From: Asterella californica
Lineage: Eukaryota; Streptophyta; Marchantiopsida; Marchantiales; Aytoniaceae
Length of the DNA: 64,000 nucleotides
Assembly (NCBI GenBank): GCA_036924285.1
Contig: JAYKYS010000004.1
Location: forward strand, 25,266,001-25,330,000
Direction: 5' to 3'
Numbering within the stretch: the first letter of the stretch is position 1; each line of letters starts with the position of its first letter. Under the pieces are notes generated by a model. That model saw only the letters and a program-made list of their open reading frames with translations, did not search any database and had not been told where the DNA came from. Made by a program: the position numbers and the translations under genes. Below are positions 44,240 through 55,905 of the stretch, piece after piece.

Positions 44240-47200
44240 GGCCCCAGGCGCACATACCGGTTTTGGTTTTAAAACTATAGTGTTTTTAAATCATCCAAGG
44301 AACTTGCCCCCTTAACTTGGTTCTTGAAGCATGGAGATCTGCGTCGAAGAGGATTGGTCTCGGTATGAAGGAAGTTTTTAGATCTGATCTTTGAATGTTG
44401 ATGAAGAGGTTGAAGTACATTGGATAAAGGTTGATGACATTTTGGATCTGCGCTGGGGACGAGCGCGAAAGTATACTGTAGTATACGATGAGGTGGACAC
44501 AGGCGCCTCAGTCAGTTGGCGCATTCCTTTGCTGGGCATGTGCCCTTTGAGTTCAGCAGCTTTGCGTCACATTTCCCTCGATTTTAGCAAGAGTAGATTG
44601 GAAAGAAGAGCTGGCGACATGTGAAGAAGGAAAAAGCATCCGTCAGTTGACAGACAGTATGGAGTAGAGCACATGAGAATTTTCTATGCAGGAGATTCCG
44701 GTTAGGAAGAACTTCGTGCTGGATTAACTCCGGTCATTAGAGCACCAAGACTCCAGATTACTGTAATGCAATGCAAGTAGACGAGAAGAACAGGGCGCGC
44801 ACCGGGCCGCTTCGAACCAAGCTTTGGTGGATGGACTCAGTAAGTAAGTAAGGTCAGCGATTTCCATGTTTCTTGAGATTCGAGTCGCATCGCGTCGCAT
44901 GTTGTCAAGCGAGTGGGTGGTCCTTCTGGAGATTCTGCATTTCCTGCTCTGATCAGAGGATGGGACGTAAATCATTTCGTCTACGCCATGTTAAAGGTAG
45001 CGTTATCGAAGTTCAAACTTCATATGTGGCGACAAGAAGCTGATAAAGGCCGGGCTGGTAGGGGGATACAGTGTATCTGCGGTGGAGTGGACCCGATCAT
45101 GGAGCTCAGCAGCATCTGCTTTCTGATTCTCTCCGCTGACCGAAACACTTGGGGTCGTTCTCTTGTGGGATTCCTACGTATGGCCAAAGTACTGCTATCA
45201 ACTCGACTGACAACCGAAAGACCAAGACAAAGAGGGCGAGAGATAACAGAAACGACGACCGAAAAGGGACATGTTACCGCCCTAAGCCAAAGTCAAACGC
45301 ATGTGGAAGGTGCAGTGCAATCACTCTTTCCTTCCCTTTTTATTCTCATCCAAGCCGGTGGATCATCCGGGTGACACTAGGTACAGTGTTGGAAAGCACG
45401 AATGGCTGGTGCCAGGCTTGTCCTTGAGAGCATTAGTTAACCGGCCACGCCACTTGTTTTTCCTGTCTATTATACGGGGAATAAGAGACTTGCTATAGCT
45501 TTCCGTTACAGGACCTCAGAATTACAAAATGCAAGGTTGATGAATGCCGTTTATTGTCGTATGTTCAAAGTGGGTCTCGTATGTTGCTTTCAGGAGCCAA
45601 CACAGTGAGGGACACTTACTCGAAGGAGAAGGATTCTAGTGCAAGTAGGAAAAGAATCCGAATCTCCGTTATTCATGGGGGTTATGAGCATATGTATGCA
45701 TGTGATGCAACAGCAGCAGTTTCACTTGAACTAGGAGATTTACTGACAGGGGAGAAAAAGGCCACTACTGTAGCGGAGTGAGACTCCATTATAAAACTGG
45801 TCTAGACTCTGGGGGGTCAACTTCTGGCTTTCTACGGTGGCTTGTCCTTCACTTCCTTCTCCACGTCCATGAAGGAGATCTCGAACGACCGGTAGCCTAA
45901 ATTAGACGGTGGAACTGCGGACTCGTCTGGTTCAAGATGGCTTCCGAGGCTTTTGTGTCCCTTACAGCGTTCTTCTTAATTTTTTTAATACCTTTGGGTT
46001 GGTAGGCCTCCTTCAAGGCCTTCTTGAGGGCGCACACCAGTACACAATACTTGAACCATATTGGTTTTCTGTGCAGCTTGTCTACGGAAGGTGACAGTGT
46101 TTCCAACTTTCTCGCTGAGCGTTGAGTGAACATCAACGTTGCAGACGAGAAACAATTTCGGGTGAAGCTCCATGCCGGCTAAAGAGGGACAGGAACAGCG
46201 CGGACCCACCCAGAAATGATGATTCTTGTCATGACAGACAGAATTTGCCCTCCGACTATAATTGCGTCTGTTGGTGTTGTTGGAGTCTGTCCAGTACAAA
46301 GCTCTTGACAACGCTCACTGCAACGTGGATGACAGTTAACTAGCACAAATACTTGCAGAGAAAGCTGAAGAAGAGAGCCAGTATCGTCCATCTCTTGGAG
46401 CAAATAGCACTGTCTAGACAAGAGATCTCAAGCTAGTAGAGGTGTAAAACAAGCTGATCGCTCCATATCTTTCATTTTATGGCTTCCCCAAAAGGTGGGG
46501 AAATTTTGTTACGGTTCTAGCCCAGGTACTATGAAGACAAGACTTTCACTGTCTGAATAAAAAGGGGCAGTGCTAATAGCACGGTAAAGATAGAAGAGAT
46601 TCACACTTCCACAGAATTCAACGGATACTCTGGCACTGGAATAAACGTTTTTCTGGAGAATCCTCACGCAGAAGATGGAATGAACTAGATGGTGTACACA
46701 GAGATGAATGAAAGTCATCATTTCTTCACGAGGTAACTATACTCAAAACGAAGGATAGTTTTAAAATGTTCATAGGCGGGACGAGTACCGCGGAGCGAGC
46801 CTGGAGACAATTTCAGACAAAGCTTGAACAATCATAGCTCGATTGACATGACAAGCTCCTCTACTCCGGAGGTAGGTGGAATGCTTAGTACTCTTTCCTC
46901 ACTGGAGTGAGACCTAGGGTCCCGAACCTTGCCACGTCCTTGAGGCATCTCCCGCCTGGGCCTAAAAATTAGCAGCCGTTGGGTCTACAGGCACGGCACG
47001 CAATGAGTGAAAATAAGAAAACAAATACTCGTATAAAGAAATAGGAAAACAACTGCAACGGAGCAACTGAGATTGGACCTAGCGACTCGCGGAAAGAGGA
47101 ATGGCAGGGGTATCCAAATTGGAGCGATGGGGAAGACATTTTCCTCTTGCGACCGTAAGTTGCATTACACCATGCCACTCTTGACAAATGGACACGAGCA

Positions 47201-49090
47201 GATTCCCCGCAGACGAATTTCAACTGCTTCATGCGAACGAAATCCTCCTGTGCAGGCAGAAACTTGTCCTCGTACATAAAGACAGAGAGCTCACTCGCTG
47301 TGAGAAAAATGCTTCGTCGTACTTCGTAGAACATGCCTAATTGTTCATAGACTTCGACCGATGAAAGACAAGGCCAATTTCAGAAGCTTCTCAAGAGGAG
47401 TAATTGTAATGGATCAATGTAGGTGTGCTGAGGTCCTAAGACAACGAAAGGGATATTTATAGATCAAACGCTAGTGATGCTTCTTGATCGGGTCCTCGGG
47501 ATCGGACCTGGACAAAAATCATCGGACCCTCTTGACTAACTTCATAACATCTGATGATCAGTCCAAAGCCGTGAACCATGAGTCTATTGGCAAGTCCATT
47601 TGTCCATAATAGAACGTACGACCCATATTCTTGGCTTGTTCTAAGGAATAAGTACGATCTATTCTTCCAGCGACTGACGCTGATCTTCTAGATAATCCGG
47701 TTTTTCTCTTTGTCCCTGCCAAGTAAGAAGCGGGTTCGTGACTCAATTTTAGGCCTCTTTCCGCCGTGGGGCTTTTTGCAGCCGAACGCTACTGCCCTTG
47801 CACGGACTGAGCTCTCCCCGCAAGAGGATTCCACCTCACGCTGCCTCGGCTACGGGCCGATGGGGGTCCTGTGCAAGAAGCTTAAACGAACCACATCAAA
47901 AACGAGTAACAAATAGCTGACAGCCTCAACATGGAAAGCTCGTGCTGCAATCACCAGCGGGAGAAAATATGGTAAGATAAAATCTCCACCCGGGCAGAGG
48001 GATCATCGTCCTCCAGCAGACAAGTGGGAAGAAGTCTTTGCTCTTCTTTACGTTCACTCATGGTAACCATGACTTGACTTACAGTATAATGAAAGTAGCG
48101 CTTTGGCTTCTCGGTGTTAAACCACATCCAAGTTCAAAGTTGTCCCCGTTTATCAGGGGCGAGTATCACATTCCTTCGTGTAGAGTCTGACTCTGAACCT
48201 TGAGGCTTGGACGCTCTCTCACGGGCGCGGTCCCCGGATCATTTTGTTGACTTGCTCCCGTCAGTCGATGTCAACAATGAGCTCAGACAAACACGAAATT
48301 CGTGATGTCGCCTATAAGGGAACAACGTTTTCAAAACCGAAAAGAATCAAAGCTTCAGCCTTAGATTTGGGAGGTTCGTAGGTGTGTCGTGCGTATTACT
48401 CTGAATCTCTGGTCTAATCCTCTTCGACCATAACCAAATATTACACACAACTAAAATTTAAAGAATCTGCGAATCTACGCACGAAGAAGTGATCTTCAAA
48501 AGGGACCGGTAAGCTTTTGGCGCCTGATTTCTAGCATCTGGCCTCCCAGGTATAAGTAGTGGTGATTCTGTCGTGAAATTTAATGCACGTAAGTGTGCGT
48601 GTGACCTCATTGTGCATTAGTAAGTAGCATGAACGGATCCAGAAGCTACCGGAACTTAGATACGCAAAGAGTCTCTCTCTCTCTCTCTCTCTCTTCTCTT
48701 CTTCTTCTTCTTCTCGGCAGCAAAGCATTTTCCATTTGGAACACAGCAATATTCTCCATGATCATTTGCTTCCGTGATCCACTTGGATCCCGGTGGATCT
48801 TAAATTTTCTCCTTTCATTAATGGAATGGATTAGTTATCCTTTATTCCCCAAAGAGGGAGTACATGGATTCTCAAATGCCTTTTGCTCTCTGTTTGTAAA
48901 TCATAATCTGTAGTCTAATCCATTATCTATCCGTTCAGCAGGTGAGTTTTGTCATATTGAGGTTGGTGCAAGCCAACCTCAAGTAAATGAGATCCAGGAT
49001 CGAAGCCTTGCCCCGGGGTCCTAAAAGACAAGCAAAAAGCAAGAAAGCTCTGGAAAGAAGTCTGAACATATTTAAACCACAAGTTCCACT
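44240..49090. other. long region without recognised genes
   Basis: Open frames on both strands (44391-44624, 44913-45374, 45554-45781 plus; 45897-46311, 46969-47334 minus) have no recognised family, promoter or consistent splice structure. GC content rises around 47700-47900. A CT/CTT microsatellite is at 48671-48715. Confidence 0.4.
48671..48715. repeat. CT / CTT microsatellite
   Basis: A run of CT dinucleotides passes into CTT trinucleotides over about 45 bases. Confidence 0.9.
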
Positions 49091-49093
49091 ACA

Positions 49094-49119
49094 TTAGCGG
49101 TGGGATATACCACCGCTAA
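49094..49119. repeat. 26-bp palindrome
   Basis: TTAGCGGTGG and CCACCGCTAA flank GATATA. The GCGGTGG core resembles that seen near 33383 and 36413, suggesting related foldback or MITE ends. Confidence 0.8.
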
Positions 49120-50080
49120 GTATTGTTAACTGAAACTAATCGCGTTTAGACGCGGCAGGCTGGCCCACCGGATATGCGCATCGTTGGCGTTTTTTATTCG
49201 TAATCGAGAACTGACGATCTGCGACTCAAAATGTCCAGAATCCAAAGATCTTCAAATTGATACCACCCTGGTCGGAATCTGAGATCTGACGGCTCAGATT
49301 TTGTCCCTCAAAGAATGAACCAATGAAAATGAGTGGAAAGGAATCTACTCAAATTTGAATTTTGAATGGTGCTTGTACAGTGGAGGCTACGCGTTACAGT
49401 ACTGGGATGCAGCTAAGTAAGAACCGTGGCCTGATTTCATGATTTCCGATGCGAGAACCTCGCGCAGCGATTGCAGTCCGGCTTGCAGACTCACTTCATG
49501 ATTTCGTTTTGTCGGCTGCCGGATACCGGTTTTCACGTGCCGGAAAAGTTTTCCGGCGTTCACTTCGCGGACGGACTCCTTGCCAAGCTGGGTCTCGCTG
49601 ATCTCACCTTCCTGCAGGTAGGTGGGTGGGTTACAGGTAGAAGGGTATACCTTCCGATAATTGGCTTTTCAGTCTCATCCTCTATTTATTCTCCTTTCTT
49701 GTTTCTTGATCTCTCAATTAGCCATTTGCTCTTTTCACTTCTCATTCTAGAGAAAGTTGATCTCGTTTTGCCACTTGCTCTCTCTAGTCTTCTTGATTCT
49801 GGTTTCTTGCTGGTTTCTTGGGGTGTGCATGTCCCTCTTAGCTATTGTGAGGTTTGAATAGTGAGTTCAGTTTGATTTTCTAGTAGAGTTTCTCACTAAC
49901 ATTACTTTCATATGTTGGCAGAAATTTCTACTTTGCTAAGGTTCTAGAGTGGAATAGGGGATTGGTTTTAGAGTTTTGTACTACTTCCTAGTTGGGTGGG
50001 TTTGATCACAGTAGTAGATCTTTGTTGGACCTCCGGACGGATAGACGTGCGTGGATTCCATACTCTTTCTAGTTTTAGTG

Positions 50081-52498
50081 ATGCCGCCCAGAAACCATCC
50101 TAGACGACGAGGGGATCGTCACGCACCTAGAGGATGTCCGGAGGTCCCCACGGGTATGGTGAGGGTTCCAGAGTCTGTGCTACCTAGGTATGTGCAGGTC
50201 ATGAGACTCTTGGGTCTTGGGGCGGGTCACGCTGCCGTGTTCAGGTTTTTGTTTGCCACAGCTGAGTCACGGATAGATCAGATGGCCTTGGACGCTGAGC
50301 AGTTACCGGTTGATCCAGATGTAATCCCGGAGGAGGGTGTTCTGGAGGAGGAGGACGCATCCAGAGGTGTTGATGAGTTTGCTGCGGATGCGGATGTGTT
50401 GCATGCTCTTGGCATCGTAGCGAATGAAAACCATGTACTTGTCTTTTGACATTTGGCTTTATGTTATGTTTACATATATTTGAGAAGTATGACTTCAATT
50501 GTTTGTGAAGTATGTAAAAGGTTTGTAACCTTCACTATTTTGTTTGTAGGGTGGGGGGTCAACAATACTAGACTCTCAGGTTGAGGGGGCTGTTTTAGTG
50601 GATTCAGAGGTTTTGGGGGGAGCTCATGAGGAAGGGGGGCCGAGTGTTGCTACAGATGGAGTTGCTGATGACCTACCAGCGTATGCATTTGTAGCCGCAT
50701 CTCGGTTGAGAGAATTCTTTCAGACTTTTAGCGTTAGATGTCCTCACTACAGATGCTCGCATTCATTTTTGCCACCCATCATATCCTCGATCCATCAAAG
50801 CTGATCTGTGAATAATATGCCCTGATCGACATACATATGGATGGAGATCCACGGAGATGGAGATATATAATAGTGTCCCAGACATTACCCATTGCATGTA
50901 CTCAGCTGCATTATGTGCTGGGCTAGGGTTTTCCCAGTTGGATTCTGTGTATCGAGAGGGTGGGTTAGCTCCGGTCTGAGGACACACTTCTTCTATTTCT
51001 AGAGTGGCACCCGGAGAGAGATAGGGTGGGTCGAGGCGACGTTGGACCTTTGGTCCAGAAAGAAGGCCGAGCTACAGACGCAAGTGTTAGCCACACACTT
51101 CCCAGACTTGAACGCGGCTCCTCCAGACGGTGAGCTCAATGCTACTTTTATCTTCGCTCAATGTTCTATGCTACATTATCTTATTTTCCTTGACGGATTA
51201 GAGTGGAGGCATAGTGTGTCACTTTTGACCAAACTTATTATCTTGTAGGGAATTTTGTTGTTTACACTGACTTGAGGTATGACTCGACGCGTAATGGGTT
51301 CAACGGCACATGTGCATTCCTCGACGCGAGTGATGGTCGTGTGATAGAGTTGGTGAACATGACGCGTGTGGAGACCCGAAATAACTCATGGCTGATTGAG
51401 GATCGTGCGTTCGAGGAGGGCATTCAGCGATTGCTAGCTCGTGGGATAGTGCCAGACGAGGTCGTGCATGACGACAAAAGTTCAGTGGATGCCATCTTAC
51501 GCCGTCACGAGATTGTTAGCCAGAAGGACTTGTGGCACAAGTGCAAGAATGTTATCAAGAGGTTCTTGGTCGACCTGGTGAACAAGAAGCGTGTTCTCGG
51601 AGCCGTTGAAGATGCTGAGGTGGCAGCTGACTTGGAGCTCTTGACAAAGAGGTAGTTGGTGACTTGGCTACGCTCCCAAGGAGCATCAGTTGTTGGAAAC
51701 AAGCCTCAGGTAGTTGAGCGGGTGGCCACAATGAGAGGATTGAATTCAGGAGATCCTCTCCTCTCTCGACGGATGATGTACCCTGAGTTGGCTGAACATG
51801 GCATAGCCGACAAGTTGAAGGGGTGGATCTATACATGTGCACAACTGAATGCCAAGAGAACCGTTGGGGAGGAGGGTCGCTACCCTCAAGAGGAGGATGA
51901 TGCGTCACTGATGTGTTTAGACATCCGAAATGCTGCGGATCATTGGGCTGGAGATCATGTTACGTGTTACGTCCTCGCTAGCGAAACTGGAGTACGTCGT
52001 GCGTGTTGCAGTATGCCAGACTTGAATACACCCGCAGCTGATACCTATTACACAAAGAGTAAGTTTCCATCCTTAACTAATCATTTATAAACCTTGGTTG
52101 TTTACGTCATTTCTGACCTCTTGAATTCTATTTGCCACGTAGATGGACCTACGCATATGGCCATGGTGACATTCCTCGACCGGTTTATCACACCCTCGAA
52201 TATGCGTTTTTATACACGGGCGAGAGAGAACTATATGTCCGAAACTTTCAATTCGGTTATCAACAAGTTTGCCACCAAGAGGATCCATTTTGCGAGGACC
52301 CACGAAGCTCGTCTCGCAGCATGCGCAATGGATTGGAACGAGAACATCACTCGCGAGCCAATCAAGATATATGAGCGTCGACCACAACACACGACTGTAC
52401 GTCATAGAACCGGCACTACACGAGTGTTACCTCCTTGCGGTACTGAGTGGAAGACTGAGCTCCCCACGCGCTTGTTTGACGAACGTCTATCGACTTGA
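50081..52498 (+). pseudogene. Kolobok-like DDE transposase gene with introns, one in-frame stop
   Basis: A split gene can be read: exon 50081-50434, exon from 50550, a coding stretch to about 50955 (SVPDITHCMYSAALCAGLGF), exon 51003-51129, exon 51249-52058 and exon 52143-52498, with short GT-AG introns of roughly 50-120 bases and mostly matching phases. The product shares motifs with animal Kolobok-type transposases: CPHYRC (zinc), YTDLRYDSTRNGFNGT (first Asp), VVHDDKSSVDAILRR (second Asp), DLWHKCKN, and RENYMSETFNSVINKFATKR (Glu), followed by LAACAMDWNEN. A SAP-like segment (LVTWLRSQGASVVGNKPQVV) lies mid-protein. TAG at 51653-51655 breaks the frame just before it, and exon 2 contains a probable frameshift near 50740-50870. 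Kolobok elements move by cut-and-paste at TTAA; no terminal repeats were identified here. Confidence 0.68.
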
Positions 52499-53590
52499 AT
52501 GCAGATAAGGTTTACAAGCACATCATATTTTACTTATGTTTTCTCTATACATTAGTTATCAATTTTCACTTGTTGCAATTATTTTATACTTAGACTAACT
52601 CAAGAATATTTTCTCCTTGTTTCCAGTTGCTGCAGCGTACAATGGCTACATGGACTCCTTTTTTTCGCGGATGGATTCATTTTTCTTTCAGGGACGGACT
52701 CCCTACCCTTTCGTGGACGAGTTCGAAATTGTGCGTGGATAAGCCAAAAGACTTTATTACTAGTATTCTCGAGTTTATATGATACTTATAGTTTTCAGAG
52801 TTCTCCTGGAGGACAATAATACTGAAGTCAGAACTATCGACTTGTGACAATGCAAATGATTTTGCTATTTCAACTATCTCCCCGAAAATTTTTCATTCTC
52901 TTGCTTGTATTTATCTCAGAAAGTGGTTATGTAAGAAGCTGTCGTGGGAGTACAGTTGTTTTTCGAGGTTGGCCCGTGATCCTGGTATTTTTTACCGATT
53001 TCGAAAAACCGGAACAGCAAAACCGGACCCTAAAACCGGCTACTTCTTGAAAATTCGCAAAACTGGGGTCTCCAAACCACTACTTTTTCAGAATTTTACG
53101 TGTTTCACTAAACAGGAATATATAAACCGGAGGACAAAACCGCCTATTTCTCATGTTCTCCTAAGACCAGGTCTCGATACCGGTACCTTCACTGCATTTT
53201 ACAAGTTTACCATTCCGTTTTTCATTCAGTGTGTACTTCCGCTGCACCGGGGTCTCAAAACGGGTTACTTGCAGTACGTTTCTGCACTAAGGCTATTTTT
53301 GCTAAGGGGATTACCAAAACGGGAGTTGAAAACCGGTTTCCGACCCAAAATGCTCACAACGCAAATCGTAAATATCGAATGTACCTTCGTTGGGAGTTGA
53401 ACCCAACAAGCTGACCAGTTCAGCGAAGGTTCACTCCCCTCACAAGAGGGGAGGAGGCACAAGCCAAAGAAAGTACCAAATAACCCAAACTTGTAAAGAA
53501 AAGCTAGAAAATCCAACCTAGTTATACACAATGATATGGTACATAACAGATGCAAAATATGATACAGACAGGAGCGGAAGTACAAAAGGA
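52499..53590. other. non-coding stretch with clustered AAACCGG motifs
   Basis: No gene is recognised. Between about 52990 and 53340 the motif AAACCGG or close variants recur many times at irregular spacing in an otherwise low-complexity sequence. It may be the decayed 3' part of the transposon upstream or an unrelated repeat. Confidence 0.4.
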
Positions 53591-53592
53591 CT

Positions 53593-54051
53593 CAACGTAC
53601 AAATCCAACATGGGTCTCTCCAGGCTCTTCCCAAGTTACCTGCACAGCTGATTGCAAGTACTCAGGGAACTGAGTACGCTCTTTCCAGCCGGCTGCATCA
53701 GCCAACTGCCGGTAAACAATATACCTTTGTTTCTTAGGCAAAGACTCGGCATAAGCACGCAGCACACAAAATAAAAGGCTCAGATTCTCTATCCAATGTG
53801 GCAGAAAATAGATCACATGCTACACAGAAAACAGGATAAATCTCTCGCATCCTCTCGACAGAAATCAGGCGAGCAAGTCTCATGGGAGCGTCAGAACGAG
53901 GTGCATAACGAGAAACACCCACCCATGAAAACTTCCACACCCCTTCCAAGACACGTTCGATACGAGGCTTGCACAAGATGTCTTGCACAACGTCGGTGTC
54001 AGCCTCGTACATGTCACGAGAAGGAGGACCAGATACGGTTTCTGCAGACAT
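53593..54051 (-). CDS. uncharacterised minus-strand ORF, probably frameshifted
   Basis: An ATG at 54051 opens a 105-codon frame to 53734 (MSAETVSGPPSRDMYEADTD). An overlapping second frame continues to 53593 (AESLPKKQRYIVYRQLADAA). The two together look like one protein broken by a frameshift near 53760, or joined by an unseen small intron. No domain is recognised. It is acidic at the N-terminus, with no signal peptide if it starts at 54051. It lies about 1.2 kb downstream of a TATA box and telo-box on the same strand, behind a leader that contains tandem repeats. Confidence 0.4.
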
Positions 54052-54103
54052 GATGAATACAGAAAAAGAACCAGTAACAATAACCAAGAGCGATAACAAA
54101 AGG

Positions 54104-54345
54104 AATAGTAGTACAGGCCGCTCGTGAGCATTGCTCACGAGCCAATGCAGTACAGGCCGCTACCGGAAACGATAACTTGACAAAGTGCAGAGCAAAAGAA
54201 AGGTCGTGTAACCAAGCCGCGTCTCCTTTCTGCCAGAGCACCACACAAAGACCGTGCGAACGAGTCAATGCAGTATAGGTCGTAACCGGAAACGAGAACA
54301 AGAAGAAGTGCGAACGAGCCAATGCAGTACAGGCTGCAACCGGAA
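54104..54345. repeat. dispersed ~40-bp repeat, three to four copies
   Basis: CGAGCCAATGCAGTACAGGC followed by RCCGGAAACGA-like sequence occurs near 54140, 54262 and 54314, with a partial copy near 54108. The first is preceded by a perfect palindrome, GCTCGTGAGCA/TGCTCACGAGC (54120-54142). Confidence 0.75.
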
Positions 54346-54429
54346 ACTGATAACGCTGCCAAAAGATCCGAAAGTAGCACCTCAGCCTGAACCAAAGTAC
54401 ACAGAATAACCCGAAAGCGAACTGTGAAG

Positions 54430-54912
54430 GAGTATGACATGAACACGGGCTAGTCCACACATGGGAGCGAGGCCACAAGCAAGCTTCAAACGCTTGTTAC
54501 TCACAATATCCAACCAGTCACTGTCCCCAAGCGAGGTCCGAAGCCAGAGTATCACGATCAGCTACTAACAACTTCGCCACCAATCACAATCCACAAGCAC
54601 CGCCGATAGTCAGCTTGATAAGAACACGGGCTATCCTCAAAGCCACCACGCACTGGCGGCGACGAAGTTACAAGCCAGATTGAAACGAGACCGGGCTAGC
54701 CGGGATGAAGCACTGCCCACTCACGAAGTTGCAAGGAAGATTCAAACAACCGGGATAGCCGCGAGGAAGCCAGCACTCACCACACACGAAAAATTCCAGT
54801 GCAGATTGATACGAGACGTGGATAGCCGGGATGAAGCAACCACTGCCCACTCACGAAGTCACAGGCCAGATTGAAACGAGCACGGGCTAGCCCGGACGGA
54901 ACCACCACTCAC
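54430..54912. repeat. ~63-bp imperfect minisatellite
   Basis: Units starting near 54660, 54722, 54787 and 54849 share the pattern CACGAAGTT...CCAGATTGAAACGAG...CGGGCTAGCCGGGATGAAGC with spacings of 62, 65 and 62 bases. Weaker units extend left to about 54430. It lies in the presumed leader of the minus-strand unit. Confidence 0.75.
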
Positions 54913-55175
54913 TGTCAACAAGCGATGACGAATCCACGACAAGAACTGTTCGTCAAAAGCAACGAGATGTCAGAAATTGCCACAACTCGCACCTCCAGAC
55001 TCGCCGCTGCATTTCACACAGTTAGTTTACACAACGTGGTCCACCAAAGAATCCACGCCAGAAGCCAGGCCCACCAAAAACTGAATCCGCAGAGGCCCAC
55101 CAAGAGGCGAAAATCACAGAGTGCAATGAGTGTGCGGCAGAACGCGACAGGGAAGCAGACGAAGTGCACTCGCGG

Positions 55176-55184
55176 AAACCCTAG
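55176..55184 (-). promoter_or_regulatory. telo-box (CTAGGGTTT)
   Basis: The minus strand reads CTAGGGTTT, a motif common in plant promoters and leaders close to the transcription start. It sits about 100 bases downstream of the TATA box on that strand. Confidence 0.5.
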
Positions 55185-55279
55185 AATGTTTGAGACTGTT
55201 GGCCGGGAATGACTTGCTCCGGCTGCACTCCCATGTTCGCTACAAGGACAATGGGGAGCGAATGCCCCGTCGGCACCCC

Positions 55280-55287
55280 CTTTTATA
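55280..55287 (-). promoter_or_regulatory. TATA box of the minus-strand unit
   Basis: TATAAAAG on the minus strand in a GC-rich setting, with a plausible start about 25-30 bases downstream (near 55255). The first ATG after it opens only a 15-codon frame, so the ORF at 54051 would be reached after a long leader. Confidence 0.5.
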
Positions 55288-55549
55288 GCGGGACTTGTGG
55301 TTTAAGTCCACGTCAGTGCTCGCTCCCACACTCGCACTCAGTAAGAACCATCAAAGGCAAGCGCTCATGCCAAGCTTTTCCTGTGGGCGCACGAGCTGAT
55401 ACTGTGACCTCTCCCTGCCTCACAGATCCCAGTATTTGTCCCTCCCGTGACCGGTACCGGGGCTCCGGCCCCTCTCTAGCAAAGGCTGCTTCGTGAGTCA
55501 GTCAGACGCTCAAACGACTCGATATGGCTCGCACGTCACCGCCGTTGTA

Positions 55550-55903
55550 GGGTACTTATATACTTAGAGTGGATCTGCACCTGCAGTTTTGAAACTGCAT
55601 TTCGTGTAGTTTTTGTTGTTTTCGGGATAGTTTCACATTAATGCTACATTTTCGGTGGTTCTCTCTGCACTCAGTTCTGCAGTGTCACGAAATACAATTG
55701 CGATTACTAAACTGAAAATGACCTATCTCAAACCCATTCCTTAAAATGTGAGAAATCTTACTTTGTCACTCCAACCTTATTCGAGAAACTGAAACTATGC
55801 TCAGTCTGAGCATCCCGCTTATTACCAACCCTGACTTGCACGCGTCAATTCCCTTTCTGCAGTTTCAAAACTGTAGTTGCAGATCCGGTCTACTATAACA
55901 CCC
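55550..55903. mobile_element. MITE with long inverted repeats and TA target
   Basis: The left end GGGTACTTATATACTTAGAG and the right end (reverse complement) GGGTGTTATAGTAGACC lead into a near-identical inner part (GGATCTGCA...CAGTTTTGAAACTGCA). Total length is 354 bp without coding capacity. TA lies on both sides, as for Tc1/mariner-type (Stowaway-like) insertions, although the ends do not match the Stowaway consensus. Confidence 0.75.
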
Positions 55904-55905
55904 TA

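Noticed and set aside
45897..46421. Overlapping minus-strand frames with a Lys-rich tail
   Set aside because: I could not join them into one gene with consistent splice sites, and no family was recognised.
46969..47334. 121-codon minus-strand ATG frame, faintly like a YqaJ-type nuclease start
   Set aside because: The resemblance is a few residues only and the rest of the domain is missing.
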